A stretch of DNA of 64,000 bases from Nocardia terpenica (GCF_013186535.1 NZ_JABMCZ010000005.1:1178001-1242000); one strand, 5' to 3'. Shown: positions 15,700-24,878, counted from the first letter of the stretch. Notes: generated by a model from the letters alone, not told the origin. Numbers and translations are program-made.

Positions 15700-16296
15700 T
15701 CAGAGCGTGCCGTGGGGTAGTCCGAGTGCTGTGGTGATGGCGGGTTCGGCGAATGTGTGGAACAGCGACTCCATGTCTGTGGCGGAGGGCTTGGTGGGTA
15801 GCTCGTCGTCGAGCCAGGCGGTGAGTAGTGCGAGGTAGGCGCCGACGGTCGCGCGGACGACGATGTCCGGCGGTACCGGTGGTGTGGCGTCGGCGGCGAG
15901 GAGACCGGTGAGGCGTTGCCGCAGGGTACGGGTGAGGAGTTGTTCGAGGCGGGCTTGGACCTGTGTCACCGGGGCGCGTCGTCCGGTGAATGCCCGGTAG
16001 AGCGCTCGATGCTCATCGACGTGGGCGAACAAGCCTTCGCCGAACACTCGCTGTTGGGTACCGGTGTCCGGAGGCGGTCCCAGCAAGCGGTGTAACCGGT
16101 CCAGACATGCCAGCAGCACGGCCTGCTTGTCGGTGTAATGGGTGTAGAAGGTCGAGCGGCTGACGTCGGCCCGCTCGATGATCTCGCCGACGGTGACGGC
16201 GTGATACCCCTTCTCGATCACGAGCGCGATCAGCGCGTCCTCGACCGCGGTGCGGGTACGACGTACCCGGCGATCGGGTCTGGCTCCCACAGACAT
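15700..16296 (-). CDS. TetR-family regulator
   Basis: A 198-residue TetR protein. The DNA-binding domain spans residues 10-60 with AVTVGEIIERADVSRSTFYTHYTDKQAVLLACL; the basic arm is ARPDRRVRRTR. The C-terminal domain is of ordinary length (HVDEHRALYRAFTGRR region) and its ligand is unknown. It is divergent from the acetoacetate-decarboxylase-like gene, and the 143-bp gap carries a long dyad whose nearer arm ends 13 bp from its start codon. It probably controls itself and the divergent two-gene operon. Confidence 0.88.
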   Translation of the reverse strand: MSVGARPDRRVRRTRTAVEDALIALVIEKGYHAVTVGEIIERADVSRSTFYTHYTDKQAVLLACLDRLHRLLGPPPDTGTQQRVFGEGLFAHVDEHRALYRAFTGRRAPVTQVQARLEQLLTRTLRQRLTGLLAADATPPVPPDIVVRATVGAYLALLTAWLDDELPTKPSATDMESLFHTFAEPAITTALGLPHGTL

Positions 16297-16308
16297 TCAC
16301 CTTTCCGG

Positions 16309-16355
16309 ACAATCGCGGGCGCGGTGTCCGATACCGGACAGCGGCCCGCGATTGT
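16309..16355. promoter_or_regulatory. Nested inverted repeat between divergent genes, probable operator
   Basis: Perfect 12-bp arms ACAATCGCGGGC (16309-16320) and GCCCGCGATTGT (16344-16355) flank an inner palindrome GTCCG-ATAC-CGGAC. The dyad lies in the gap between tetR and the divergent decarboxylase-like gene and is a good binding site for that TetR. It could also form an RNA hairpin in the leader of either gene. Confidence 0.6.
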
Positions 16356-16439
16356 GCGTTGACCTGCCCCGCCCGGCGGACAGATTATCCGATAACGAAC
16401 AACAAGTTCGATAACTGTGGTTTGTGAAGGGATACTTCC

Positions 16440-17417
16440 ATGGCGCAATGGCCGACTCCGGACGACCGGTTCGCCGAGGCTCCCGATGCCCGGTTGCGGT
16501 GGCGACCGGCGGGACTCCGCGCACGTGTTCGGAGCATGCCGCAGAACACGACAACTCGACCCCACCACCCCCTGATCCCGAATCCCACAGGTCCGGTCCC
16601 CGGCGTCGCCCGGTTTCCGCGCGAGCTGATCTTCACCCTGACCTACCTCACCGACAAAGCGGCCCTGGCCGGGCTGCTGCCGGAGGGTTTCGAACCGGCC
16701 GACCCCCCGATGGTGCAGTTCCGCTATCGGTTCTCCGACCAGCTGGACTGGGCACTCAATTCCAGCCACGATGCCGTCGGGGTCAGTGTGCCGTGCCGGA
16801 TCACCCACGCCGGTCGGGCCTACGAGGGAGTGCACTGGCTCGCGTTGTGGGAGAACGACTTCACCGCCGTCATCCTCGGCCGGGAAGTCTTCGGTGTCGC
16901 AAAACTGGGAGCCGACATCCACCACCAATCCCACACCGACGGCGAACACCGCGCAACGCTGTCGGAGGCCGGACGGCCCCTGATCGAATTGCGCTTCCGA
17001 ACCGGTCAGCAACTGCACGGCACCGAGCTCGACGAGCTACGCCGACGAGGCGCGGCCAACCACGTGCTCGGCTACAAACAGATCCCCAACGCCCGAAACG
17101 ACGGCATCATCATGGCCCACCCCACCATCTACCGGCACACGGTGACCATCGACCGCGCCTGGGACGGCGACGGCGAAGTCATTGTCCACCAACCCGATCC
17201 CGCGGTACACGTAGGGTCCGCACCACTGATCACCAGCATCCGCGCCCTGCCCCTGCTGCAGCCCCTCGCCGCGGTCCTCACCACAGGATCGGCCGAACTC
17301 GATATGGCCACCGGCCGCGAACTCACCGACCACGAGCCCTCCGACCCAGCATCGGGTTCTCGTTACCCCGCAGCGCGGCCGATGAGTTTGTGGTTCCCGA
17401 CCGGTCAAAGCTCATGA
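16440..17417 (+). CDS. Acetoacetate decarboxylase-family protein
   Basis: A 325-residue protein with ADC-fold signatures: FTLTYLTDKAALAGLLPEGFEPAD (near 60-83), ITHAGRAYEGVHWLALWEND, and GREVFGVAKLGADI, where the Lys in VAKL aligns with the Schiff-base Lys region of acetoacetate decarboxylase. The N-terminal 45 residues and a C-terminal tail beyond about 290 extend past the usual 250-270 residues. The ATG at 16440 follows GAAGGGA at seven bases. The substrate may be a beta-keto acid or, as in several actinobacterial members, another small carbonyl compound. It is followed 23 bp later by a DHFR-like reductase gene, and both are probably under the divergent TetR. Confidence 0.8.
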   Translation: MAQWPTPDDRFAEAPDARLRWRPAGLRARVRSMPQNTTTRPHHPLIPNPTGPVPGVARFPRELIFTLTYLTDKAALAGLLPEGFEPADPPMVQFRYRFSDQLDWALNSSHDAVGVSVPCRITHAGRAYEGVHWLALWENDFTAVILGREVFGVAKLGADIHHQSHTDGEHRATLSEAGRPLIELRFRTGQQLHGTELDELRRRGAANHVLGYKQIPNARNDGIIMAHPTIYRHTVTIDRAWDGDGEVIVHQPDPAVHVGSAPLITSIRALPLLQPLAAVLTTGSAELDMATGRELTDHEPSDPASGSRYPAARPMSLWFPTGQSS

Positions 17418-17439
17418 CACCCCAGGAAAGGACATCGCC

Positions 17440-18045
17440 ATGTCGGAGCTTCTCGTCGACTTCATCACCTCGCTCGACGGCTATGCATCGGGAGAGGGGT
17501 GGCCCGGGTTCTGGGGCCTCGAGGGCCCGGAGTACCTCGCATGGCTCGGCGAGCAGCCCGAGGCCACCCACCTGATGGGAGCCAACACCTACCGCCTGAT
17601 GTCCGGCTTCGCCGCCGGCGAGGTCCCCAATGGCCAAGACGAGTTCCGGCCCGAAGAAGAAGCATCGGTCGACGGGCTCACGCGAGCATCCAAGGTGGTG
17701 TTCTCCTCCTCCCTCGAGGAGCCACTGACGTGGGCCAACTCCACCCTCGTCCGCGACGACGCCGTCGAGACGGTCCGCGCCATGAAGTCGAGCGGCTCGG
17801 GACTCCTCAGCACGATCGGCAGCCTGAGCCTGTGCCGGTCCCTGCTACGAGCCGGACTCGTCGACCGATTCCGCGTCGTGATATTCCCGGTCATCACCGG
17901 CGCCACCGGCGCAGAACGCATCTACGACGGCTACCCCGACGTTGCCCTCGACATGATCGAACACCGCACCTTCGACGGCCGCATCCAACTGGTCGAGTAC
18001 AAGCCCCGCGTACTCGAGCACCCACCCCTCGGCACCCCTGCGTGA
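17440..18045 (+). CDS. Dihydrofolate reductase-like / RibD C-terminal domain protein
   Basis: A 201-residue single-domain reductase-like protein. It begins LLVDFITSLDGYASG, carries HLMGANTYRLMSGF, then SKVVFSSSLEEPLTWANSTLV, GSGLLSTIGSLSLCRSLLRAGLVDRFRVVIFPVITG and a terminal GRIQLVEYKP strand, all typical of the RibD-C/DHFR-like family that binds NADPH. Not all members are true DHFRs; many are uncharacterised reductases. AGGAAAGGACATCGCC provides the ribosome site. It sits directly after the ADC-like gene in the same operon. Confidence 0.85.
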   Translation: MSELLVDFITSLDGYASGEGWPGFWGLEGPEYLAWLGEQPEATHLMGANTYRLMSGFAAGEVPNGQDEFRPEEEASVDGLTRASKVVFSSSLEEPLTWANSTLVRDDAVETVRAMKSSGSGLLSTIGSLSLCRSLLRAGLVDRFRVVIFPVITGATGAERIYDGYPDVALDMIEHRTFDGRIQLVEYKPRVLEHPPLGTPA

Positions 18046-18168
18046 CGTCACCCAGCCGCCCGTCTGGACCGCCACCAGGCCCAGCATCCGGCTCGGCTTT
18101 TGCACAGTGGTATCGGCGGTGGCCCTGGCTCCCTTCAGCGAGGGTCGCCCGACGCGGCGGGCTGGTCC

Positions 18169-18996
18169 TCACGCGGTCGATTCGGTGAGGCTCGCTGTAG
18201 GTTTTGTCGCGGTGACCAGGTGGGTGGGGAACCATGGGCCGCCCCACCACATTCGCCAGCCGAGGTTTCGACGTAGCACGTCGTCGAAACCGAGTTCGCG
18301 CAAGTAGCGGGCGTGTCGGCGGGTCGCGAGCAGATCGGCGATGACGAGCCTGCCTCCGGGCCGAAGTACCCGGGCCGCCTCCGCGACGGCCTGTTGCCTG
18401 CCCGCCCGGGATGCGATGTTGTGGATGACCAGACTGCTGACGATCACGTCGAAACTGTTGTCCTCGAACGGAAGCCGCGTGATGTCGGCGGTCTGTACCT
18501 CGACCCGGTCCGCGACATTCTCGAGCGCCGCGTTCGAGAGGGTGACCTGCGCCGAATTGTCGGTCTGGTCGGCGCGCCACACATCCACGCCGATCGCACG
18601 CCCCCGCGGCAGCAGCTTCGCCGCCGCCAGCAGCACCGCGCCACGCCCGCAGCCGAGGTCGAGCAGCCTCTCGTCACCAGACAGCCCCAGCCCAGCCAGG
18701 ATCCGCGCCCACGCGGCGAATTTCCCGGCCCGGGAGGTGTGCACGTAGAACGCCACCGTCTCGATGATCAACGCGTTCGCCACGCTCAACCCCGCCGCGA
18801 TACGCGGCTTACCTCTGGCCAGGCACACCCACGTCGACACCAGCAGGGCCGCGCACCCGGTTGCGATACCCGCCGCTTGCACCCGCGCCGACACGGCATT
18901 GAAGTCCCCGTCGATCCCGTAATCGGCGTTGTGCCGACGAAGCGTCCGCACGATCGTGTCGCGACGAGCCATCTCACTGTCCCGAATCTTTGACAT
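18169..18996 (-). CDS. Membrane-anchored class I SAM methyltransferase
   Basis: A 275-residue protein. Two hydrophobic segments (ATGCAALLVSTWVCLA and AGLSVANALIIETVAFYV, about 45-60 and 70-87) precede a methyltransferase domain: motif I LLDLGCGRGAVLLAAA, an acidic GVDVW after beta-2, ADITRLPFEDNSFDVIVSS (motifs II and III), then EAARVLRPGGRLVIAD. The ATG at 18996 lies inside the operator palindrome; a second ATG at 18972 is possible. It is divergent from a TetR gene and probably repressed by it. The methyl acceptor, perhaps a quinone or lipid, is unknown. Confidence 0.85.
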   Translation of the reverse strand: MSKIRDSEMARRDTIVRTLRRHNADYGIDGDFNAVSARVQAAGIATGCAALLVSTWVCLARGKPRIAAGLSVANALIIETVAFYVHTSRAGKFAAWARILAGLGLSGDERLLDLGCGRGAVLLAAAKLLPRGRAIGVDVWRADQTDNSAQVTLSNAALENVADRVEVQTADITRLPFEDNSFDVIVSSLVIHNIASRAGRQQAVAEAARVLRPGGRLVIADLLATRRHARYLRELGFDDVLRRNLGWRMWWGGPWFPTHLVTATKPTASLTESTA

Positions 18997-19031
18997 GCTG
19001 TAAGGGTTAGCGATTTCTTACAGCTTGTCAA
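18990..19031. promoter_or_regulatory. Divergent promoter/operator palindrome
   Basis: Arms TTGACATGCTGTAAG (18990-19004) and CTTACAGCTTGTCAA (19017-19031) are inverted repeats with 14 of 15 bases matching. Each outer end is a TTGACA box, one pointing each way, so a single symmetric site holds the -35 boxes of both the methyltransferase and the tetR gene. A bound TetR would shut both. The predicted methyltransferase transcript starts close to its ATG at 18996 and may be leaderless. Confidence 0.72.
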
Positions 19032-19061
19032 TGTTCCGATGCGGCAGCTATCTTTGCGCTG

Positions 19062-19709
19062 ATGGCAGACACGCTCGATCCCGCTACGCCGACCCGTCGC
19101 CGCCGGTCCGATGCCCGGCGCAGTATCGAGGCGATTGTCGAAGCGGCCCGCACCGTGCTCGGCGAGCGCCCCGACGCCAGCATGGACGACCTCGCCACCG
19201 CGGCCGGTGTCACCCGTCAGACCGTCTACGCCCACTTCCCCTCCCGCGATGCGCTGATCCTCGCCGTTGTCGAGGCCGCCGCAGCCGAAGCCCTCGTCGC
19301 GATCGCCGCCGCCGATCTCGATGACCGCCCGCCCGCCGACGCGCTGGTCCGATTCCTCGACATCTGCTGGCAAATTCTCGATCGATACCCCTTCCTCCTC
19401 GATCCGGCCCTGACCCGAATCTCCCGATCGATCGACACCGCCGCCGACCGAGACGTGGCTATACGGCTCGAACGGCTGATCCAGCGTGGCCAACACACGG
19501 GCGACTTCGACCGCACCCTCCCCACCACCTGGCTCGTCGCCGCCATCCTCGGACTCTGCCGCACCGCCGCCGACCAAGTCACCGCCGGACAACTCACCGC
19601 CACCGAGGCGGCAACCCTGCTCCGGGACAGCACAATGCGCCTGTGCAACCCGGCGGCCCCCACCGACAGACAACGGGCGACAGCAGAGCCAGCCACCTCG
19701 AACACGTAG
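19062..19709 (+). CDS. TetR-family regulator
   Basis: A 215-residue TetR regulator. The N-terminal arm TPTRRRRSDARRS leads to a helix-turn-helix with SMDDLATAAGVTRQTVYAHFPSRDALILAVVEAA (about 40-75), and the C-terminal domain includes RFLDICWQILDRYPFLL and LVAAILGLCRTAADQV. The tail after residue 200 is disordered. It faces away from the methyltransferase gene across the palindromic promoter and most likely controls both. The inducer is unknown. Confidence 0.9.
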   Translation: MADTLDPATPTRRRRSDARRSIEAIVEAARTVLGERPDASMDDLATAAGVTRQTVYAHFPSRDALILAVVEAAAAEALVAIAAADLDDRPPADALVRFLDICWQILDRYPFLLDPALTRISRSIDTAADRDVAIRLERLIQRGQHTGDFDRTLPTTWLVAAILGLCRTAADQVTAGQLTATEAATLLRDSTMRLCNPAAPTDRQRATAEPATSNT

Positions 19710-19855
19710 CCCGGCAACGCATCCCCTCCACGCCATCATCCGGCCCGCGCCCTGACTCACCGACCCCCAAAAACCTTCCCGCCCACCTCGAGCGATGAAG
19801 TGTTGCGATGACACCGCTGCGGGAGCGAACGCGGGTTGGTGACCCGTCCCAGGCG

Positions 19856-20040
19856 TCACTCCGCGATCTCGATGACGAACACCGAGTTGCCGTCCGGATC
19901 GGTGAACGGGGCCCTGCGGCGCGCCGCACCTTCCGGACCGACGAGCACAAACGGCCCCGGATCGACACCGCGCGAACCGATTTCGGCCACTGCGGCATCC
20001 AGATCCGAGACGGCCTGGCGGCCGCCGGGCTGCTGGTTCG
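19856..20040 (-). pseudogene. VOC/glyoxalase-domain C-terminal fragment
   Basis: A reverse frame reads VSDLDAAVAEIGSRGVDPGP, FVLVGPEGAARRRAPFTDPD and GNSVFVIEIAE then stop (19856-19858). This is the C-terminal half of a vicinal-oxygen-chelate domain, with the FTDPDGN..IE motif holding a metal-ligand Glu. No start codon or N-terminal half is present, because the sequence beyond about 20040 does not continue the family. It is a gene remnant. Confidence 0.65.
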
Positions 20041-20114
20041 GGCGGCTTCGTTTCGCTGCCCCGACCGCGGGTATCGCGCCACTGTCACCGAGCCCGGCGG
20101 CGAAGGAGTGGCGA

Positions 20115-20649
20115 ATGCGGGAGGTTGAGCGAAGGCGGCTGGTCGACGCACTGCGGGAATGTGTAGCGGGGGAAGTGCGTGTTCCGCGACGAGCTGGGCA
20201 ACCTGTTTCCCGACGACCTCGACGCCCTTCGGCTCGCCCGAGCCGCTCGCACCCTCGGCGAATTCCTCACCGAACGCGACTACCGCCCGCCGGCACTGCC
20301 ACGAGAAGCGCTGGTACAGACCCACTGTCACGACCATGCGGTGTTGCGTCCGGACGCCGATCGCGTCCTGCTCACCGCGATGGGTATGAACGCCCGCTAC
20401 CCGGACTCCGGATGTTGCGGAATGGCAGGCAGTTTCGGGTTCGAGAGCGGGGAGCGTTACCGGGTGTCGATGGCGGCCGGTGAGCGGGTGATCCTGCCCG
20501 AGGTGCGTCGGGCCGGGCCCGAAACATGCGTAATCGCCAACGGTTTCAGTTGCCGCGAGCAGATCACCCAGGCAACCGGCCGGCGGCCCTGGCACCTGGC
20601 CGAGGCGATTCGACTGGCCATCCATGAGGAGAAGGGGAAGTATCCGTGA
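20115..20649 (+). pseudogene. FAD-linked oxidase/Fe-S protein with its middle deleted
   Basis: The ATG at 20115 has a strong AAGGAG site (20103-20108) and starts MREVERRRLVDALRECVAGE, the N-terminus of large (about 950-1000 residue) FAD-binding/Fe-S oxidases of the glycolate/D-lactate oxidase type. After about 22 residues the family continues only in another frame, from about 20179, with FRDELGNLFPDDLDA, THCHDHAVL, PDSGCCGMAGSFGFE and NGFSCREQI, which is the C-terminal CCG cysteine-rich domain. Roughly 2.5 kb of FAD and ferredoxin-like domain sequence is missing, with a frame change at the joint. The C-terminal part could be expressed alone from a GTG at 20179. The stop overlaps the start of the next gene. 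Confidence 0.72.
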
Positions 20650-22487
20650 CCGAACAGCACACCGCCGCCGATGTCATGGTAGATCGGCTGATCGACTGGG
20701 GCGTCGATACCATCTTCGGCCTGCCGGGCGACGGCATCAACGGCCTGATGGACGCATTACGCAAGCGGCACAACGATATTCGCTACATTCACGTGCGTCA
20801 CGAGGAGGTCGCCGCGATGGCGGCGGTCGGCTACGCGAAGTTCACCGGCAAACTGGGTGTCTGCTTCTCCACCTCCGGCCCGGGGGCGATCCACTTGATG
20901 AACGGGATGCTCGATGCGAAGGTGGAGCAGGCGCCGCTGCTGGCGATCACCGGCATGACCTATCACGACCTGGTCGGCACGTCCTACCTGCAGGACATCA
21001 ACACCGACTACGTGATGAACGATCTGGCCATCTACAACGCCCGCATCATGGGTCCGCAGCACGTGCTCAACGTGACCGACTACGCCTGCCGCACGGCACT
21101 GACCCACCGTGGTCCGGCACATCTGACCTTCCCGATCGACTTCCAGGCCGCCGACGCCGACTCCGGTACCCGCTTCCAGCGCAACGTGCCCGGACACACC
21201 TCGGCGACTTACCAACCGCCGGTGCGGGTTCCGGAGCGAGAGCTGGTGCGGCGGGCCGCCGGGGCGCTGACCGGCCGGACCAAGGTCGCGATCCTGGCCG
21301 GGGCCGGTGCCCGCGGCGCCGGCGCCGAACTGGAGCAGGTGGCCGAGAAGCTGGGCGCCCCGATCATCAAGGGCCAGTTGGGCAAGGACTGCGTGCCCGA
21401 CGACAGCCCGTACACCACCGGTCCGATCGCACTGGTCGGCAGCCGACCCAGCGAGGACGCTCTGCAGAACTGCGATGCGTTGCTGATCGTCGGCAGCACC
21501 ATGCCCTACACCGAGTTCTATCCGGCTCCGGGGCAGGCGGTCTGCGTGCAGATCGATGACAAGCCCGAGCGCATGGGACTACGGCACCCGGTGGACGTCG
21601 CGTTGTGCGGCGATGCTCGGGCGACCCTCGCGGAGCTGGCGATGCTGTTGCCCCGCAACGAGGATCGCAGCTTCCTGGCGGAGGCCCGGCGCGGCATGCG
21701 CGACTGGTGGGAGCTGATGGAAGAACGCGGGACACGCACCGAGACCCCGATGCACCCGCAGGTCCCCACCTGGTACCTCAACGACGCACTCAGCGACGAC
21801 GCAATCATCTGCGGCGATTCCGGCACCGTCACCACCTGGATTGCCCGGCAGCTCAAAATCCGTGCGGGACAACGGTTCAGCTTCAGCGGGACGAACTGCT
21901 CGATGGCCGCGGCGCTGCCGTACGCGATCGGCGCCCAGGCCGCCTATCCGGGCCGTCAGGTGGTGGCCTACACCGGTGACGGCTCGCTGACCATGCAGCT
22001 CGGCGACTTCCTCACCTGTGTCCAGCACGAGCTGCCGGTCAAGGTGGTGGTGATCCGCAACGACACCCTGGGCCTGATCAAATGGGAGCAAATGGTGTTC
22101 CTCGGCAATCCGGAATACGGCGTGAACATGGCCCCGCTGGACTTCGTGAAATTCGCCGAAGCCTGCGGCGCCACCGGATTCCGCATCGACGACCCCAAGC
22201 GATGTCGCGACCAGCTCCTGGAAGCGCTGAACTGCGCCGGACCCGTCATCGTCGAATGCGTCGTGAACGAGCACGAACCACCCATCCCGGCGAAGGTCAC
22301 CAAGGACCAGTTGCAGAAGCTCTCCAGTGCGCTGCGCGCGGGCACTCCGAACCGGCGCCGCATCGCCGCGCAGATGGTCAAGGACATGCTCGACGAGGCA
22401 ACCTTCGACGCCAGCCCGGGGCACGTCATCCCCGACGCCGTCGGCAAGGTCGCCCGCCCCGTCGTGCATCGTCGCGACCGGAAGTGA
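20646..22487 (+). CDS. Thiamine-diphosphate-dependent enzyme (acetolactate synthase/pyruvate oxidase-like)
   Basis: A 613-residue three-domain ThDP enzyme. The PYR domain begins VMVDRLIDWGVDTIFGLPGDG and has the catalytic Glu in HVRHEEVAAMAAVG (near 53-54). The central domain carries VAILAGAGARGAGAELEQV, and the PP domain has the metal/ThDP motif GDGSLTMQLGDF followed by VVVIRND about 25 residues later. The GTG start overlaps the previous stop (GTGA). Members act on pyruvate or other 2-oxo acids; carboligation, decarboxylation and oxidation are all possible, and the C-terminal extension (LRAGTPNRRRIAAQMVKDML) is typical of a poorly studied group. It was probably co-expressed with the now broken oxidase upstream. 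Confidence 0.88.
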   Translation: MTEQHTAADVMVDRLIDWGVDTIFGLPGDGINGLMDALRKRHNDIRYIHVRHEEVAAMAAVGYAKFTGKLGVCFSTSGPGAIHLMNGMLDAKVEQAPLLAITGMTYHDLVGTSYLQDINTDYVMNDLAIYNARIMGPQHVLNVTDYACRTALTHRGPAHLTFPIDFQAADADSGTRFQRNVPGHTSATYQPPVRVPERELVRRAAGALTGRTKVAILAGAGARGAGAELEQVAEKLGAPIIKGQLGKDCVPDDSPYTTGPIALVGSRPSEDALQNCDALLIVGSTMPYTEFYPAPGQAVCVQIDDKPERMGLRHPVDVALCGDARATLAELAMLLPRNEDRSFLAEARRGMRDWWELMEERGTRTETPMHPQVPTWYLNDALSDDAIICGDSGTVTTWIARQLKIRAGQRFSFSGTNCSMAAALPYAIGAQAAYPGRQVVAYTGDGSLTMQLGDFLTCVQHELPVKVVVIRNDTLGLIKWEQMVFLGNPEYGVNMAPLDFVKFAEACGATGFRIDDPKRCRDQLLEALNCAGPVIVECVVNEHEPPIPAKVTKDQLQKLSSALRAGTPNRRRIAAQMVKDMLDEATFDASPGHVIPDAVGKVARPVVHRRDRK

Positions 22488-22851
22488 ACCGTGCAAGCAG
22501 CCTGATCACTGCGAGATCGAGCATTCCCGTGGCCTTCTCCGCGGACATCCCGGCATGGCAACCTCGAGCACCCGATACATCTATCGACGCACCAGGCCGT
22601 GGCGGTGGCAGTTTGGCCCGTGTCGGGCCGGGTAACGCGAGCACATGTCCAGCACTGCCACAGCGGGCATCTCAAGCCGCCTACCCGGCCCGCGTACCCG
22701 CACCGTTATCGATCCGGCCTCCGAACAGCCGCTGTTCAAGACCGGAGCCGCCCGTATCCGCCGCGTCCGCGAGCAATCTCGAGCGTCGAGGGCTTTGGGC
22801 GTGGACCGCGATCGCGATACCCAGACCGTCGACAACAGGTAGGTGAACGAG
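22488..22851. other. Gene-free interval with a doubtful 65-codon ORF
   Basis: About 360 bases between the ThDP enzyme and the decarboxylase-like gene. A 65-codon forward frame (22645-22842) is basic and unrecognised, lacks a good ribosome site and was not called. No promoter or structured repeat stood out. Confidence 0.35.
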
Positions 22852-24318
22852 ATGACCACCGACCGGGGGCAAGCACGTGCGCCGATGCTCGAGGCGCTGG
22901 CGGAGTATCAGCGATCGGGCCGGTACGGCTTCACCCCGCCGGGGCACCGCCAAGGCCGTGGCGCCGACCCGCGGGTGCGTGCGGTGCTCGGCGGCGCACT
23001 GGGCTGCGATGTTCTCGCCGCCCCCGGCATCGACGATCGGCTCACGCGCAGCCATCTGCTGGGTGACGCCGAGGAGCTGATGGCCGAAGCGGTCGGCGCC
23101 CAGACGGCCTTCTTCTCCACCTGCGGCAGCTCGCTGTCGGTGAAGGCGGCGATGATGGCCGTGGCGGGCGGGGACGGCGGGCTGATCCTGGGCCGGGACA
23201 GCCACAAATCTGTTGTCGCCGGGCTGGTGTTCTCCGGGGTGCAGCCGTATTGGGTCACCCCGAAATGGGATGCGGCCCGCCATTTTTCGCATCCTCCGTC
23301 GCCCCAGGCGGTGCGAGAGGCGTGGGAGCGGCATCCCGACGCGGCCGGCGCGTTGATCGTGAGCCCCAGCCCGTACGGCACCTGCGCCGACATCGCCGGT
23401 ATCGCACGGGTGTGCCACGAACGTGGCAAGCCGTTGATCGTCGACGAGGCGTGGGGCGCGCACCTGCCCTTCCACGAGGATCTGCCGCGCTGGGCCATGG
23501 ACGCGGGCGCGGACGTCTGTGTGGTGAGCGTGCACAAGATGGGTGCGGGATTCGAACAAGGTTCGGTATTCCATATCCAGGGTGAGCTGGTCGACCGATC
23601 CCGCCTGAAGCTCTGCGCGGATCTGCTCATGACCACCAGCCCGAACGTGCTGCTGTACGCCGCGATGGACGGCTGGCGCCGGCAGATGGTCGAGCAGGGA
23701 CACGAATTACTCGGCGCCGCATTGGAAATCGCGGATTACACCCGCGACGGGCTGGCGACGATACCCGGTGTGACGGTCATGCACGACGAACTGCTCGGCG
23801 CCGAAGCCTCCCACGAACTCGACCGGCTGCAAGTGCTCTGCGATGTCTCCGACACCGGCGCCTCCGGCTACCAGGTCGCCGACTGGCTGCGGGAGAACCG
23901 CCGTCTCGATCTCGGTCTCAGCGACCACCGTCGCATCCTGGCGACATTGTCGATGGCCGACGACAAAACCACCGTGGACGCGCTGATCGATGCGCTCACA
24001 GCGTGGCGCACCCGGTTTCGCGGCCCCACCGCCCCGCCGATGGTGCTGCCCGAACCCCGGGACCTGCAAATGACATCGGTGCTGCGTCCGCGCGAGGCGT
24101 TCTTCGGGCCGTGCGAGTCGATCCCGATCGAGCAGGCACCCGGCCGAGTCGCCGCCGAACAGGTCACCCCCTACCCGCCCGGTATCCCCGTACTGGTCCC
24201 CGGCGAACTCATCGACCGCGCGGTCGTCGACTATCTGCGCACCGGCCTGGACGCGGGAATGAACGTCCCCGACCCCGCCGATCCGACCTCGAGCACCCTG
24301 CGAGTCGTCGCCCACTGA
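22852..24318 (+). CDS. PLP-dependent Orn/Lys/Arg decarboxylase-family protein
   Basis: A 488-residue fold-type I PLP enzyme. Near the N-terminus, GFTPPGHRQGRG is the family signature. FFSTCGSSLSVKAAMMA and GRDSHKSVVAGL form the phosphate and substrate region, LIVDEAWGAHLPFH contains the PLP-binding Asp and a conserved His, and VVSVHKMGAGFEQGSVFH carries the Schiff-base Lys. This is the compact type (about 480-490 residues) found in Bacillus SpeA/YaaO-like proteins, not the large wing-domain type. The ATG at 22852 is preferred because AGGTG stands six bases upstream; a GTG at 22843 is the alternative. Arginine, lysine or ornithine could be the substrate. Confidence 0.85.
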   Translation: MTTDRGQARAPMLEALAEYQRSGRYGFTPPGHRQGRGADPRVRAVLGGALGCDVLAAPGIDDRLTRSHLLGDAEELMAEAVGAQTAFFSTCGSSLSVKAAMMAVAGGDGGLILGRDSHKSVVAGLVFSGVQPYWVTPKWDAARHFSHPPSPQAVREAWERHPDAAGALIVSPSPYGTCADIAGIARVCHERGKPLIVDEAWGAHLPFHEDLPRWAMDAGADVCVVSVHKMGAGFEQGSVFHIQGELVDRSRLKLCADLLMTTSPNVLLYAAMDGWRRQMVEQGHELLGAALEIADYTRDGLATIPGVTVMHDELLGAEASHELDRLQVLCDVSDTGASGYQVADWLRENRRLDLGLSDHRRILATLSMADDKTTVDALIDALTAWRTRFRGPTAPPMVLPEPRDLQMTSVLRPREAFFGPCESIPIEQAPGRVAAEQVTPYPPGIPVLVPGELIDRAVVDYLRTGLDAGMNVPDPADPTSSTLRVVAH

Positions 24319-24878
24319 ACCGATCCGGCTATCAAGCAAGTTTCAGCGACCGCCCGATGATCTCCTTCATGATCTCGGTCTTCGCCGACAACAGCCCGAT
24401 AGGGGGCTTTTTACGCTCTGAACTGCATTAGCATCAGCCCGACCGTTCCCGCCGTGTCCCAGCGAATCCCATCGATCCGATATGAGCAGCGGGACAGTGA
24501 CGGGATCTGCCGCATATCCGTACGGGGTATTAAAGCGGAGATGAGGGCATGTGACCACACTCCCATGCCCTCACCATCGGTATCGGCAGCTGCCAGGGAT
24601 TTCCGATCAATCGCTACCCGCCCGATGATCTGTTATAGCCGGTCGCGGTGGCCGATCTGGAGAATGCGTGGAGAGCCCCGGAGGCAGGTCGGAACTTCCC
24701 ACGTCCCACTGTCCCACTCCCGCACCATCATTCCGGGTGCCGACTGCGAAGTCGAGCCGATCCTCCCGAGTCCCACAGCATCCGGCGCAGCGGCCAGCCA
24801 ACCACCATCGGCGTGTCGCCGCGTCGACACGCCGACGATTTTTTCTTCCGGCATCCAGTCAGCAAACAAGGCGCTCTC
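24319..24878. other. Gene-free interval left of the IS630 insertion
   Basis: About 560 bases with lower GC than its surroundings in places. Frames of 60-140 codons exist on both strands, but none has a ribosome site, family motif or typical codon use. Probably intergenic or decayed DNA. Confidence 0.4.

Noticed and set aside
22645..22842. 65-codon ORF before the decarboxylase-like gene
   Set aside because: Basic, unrecognised, poor start region; kept only as part of the interval note.
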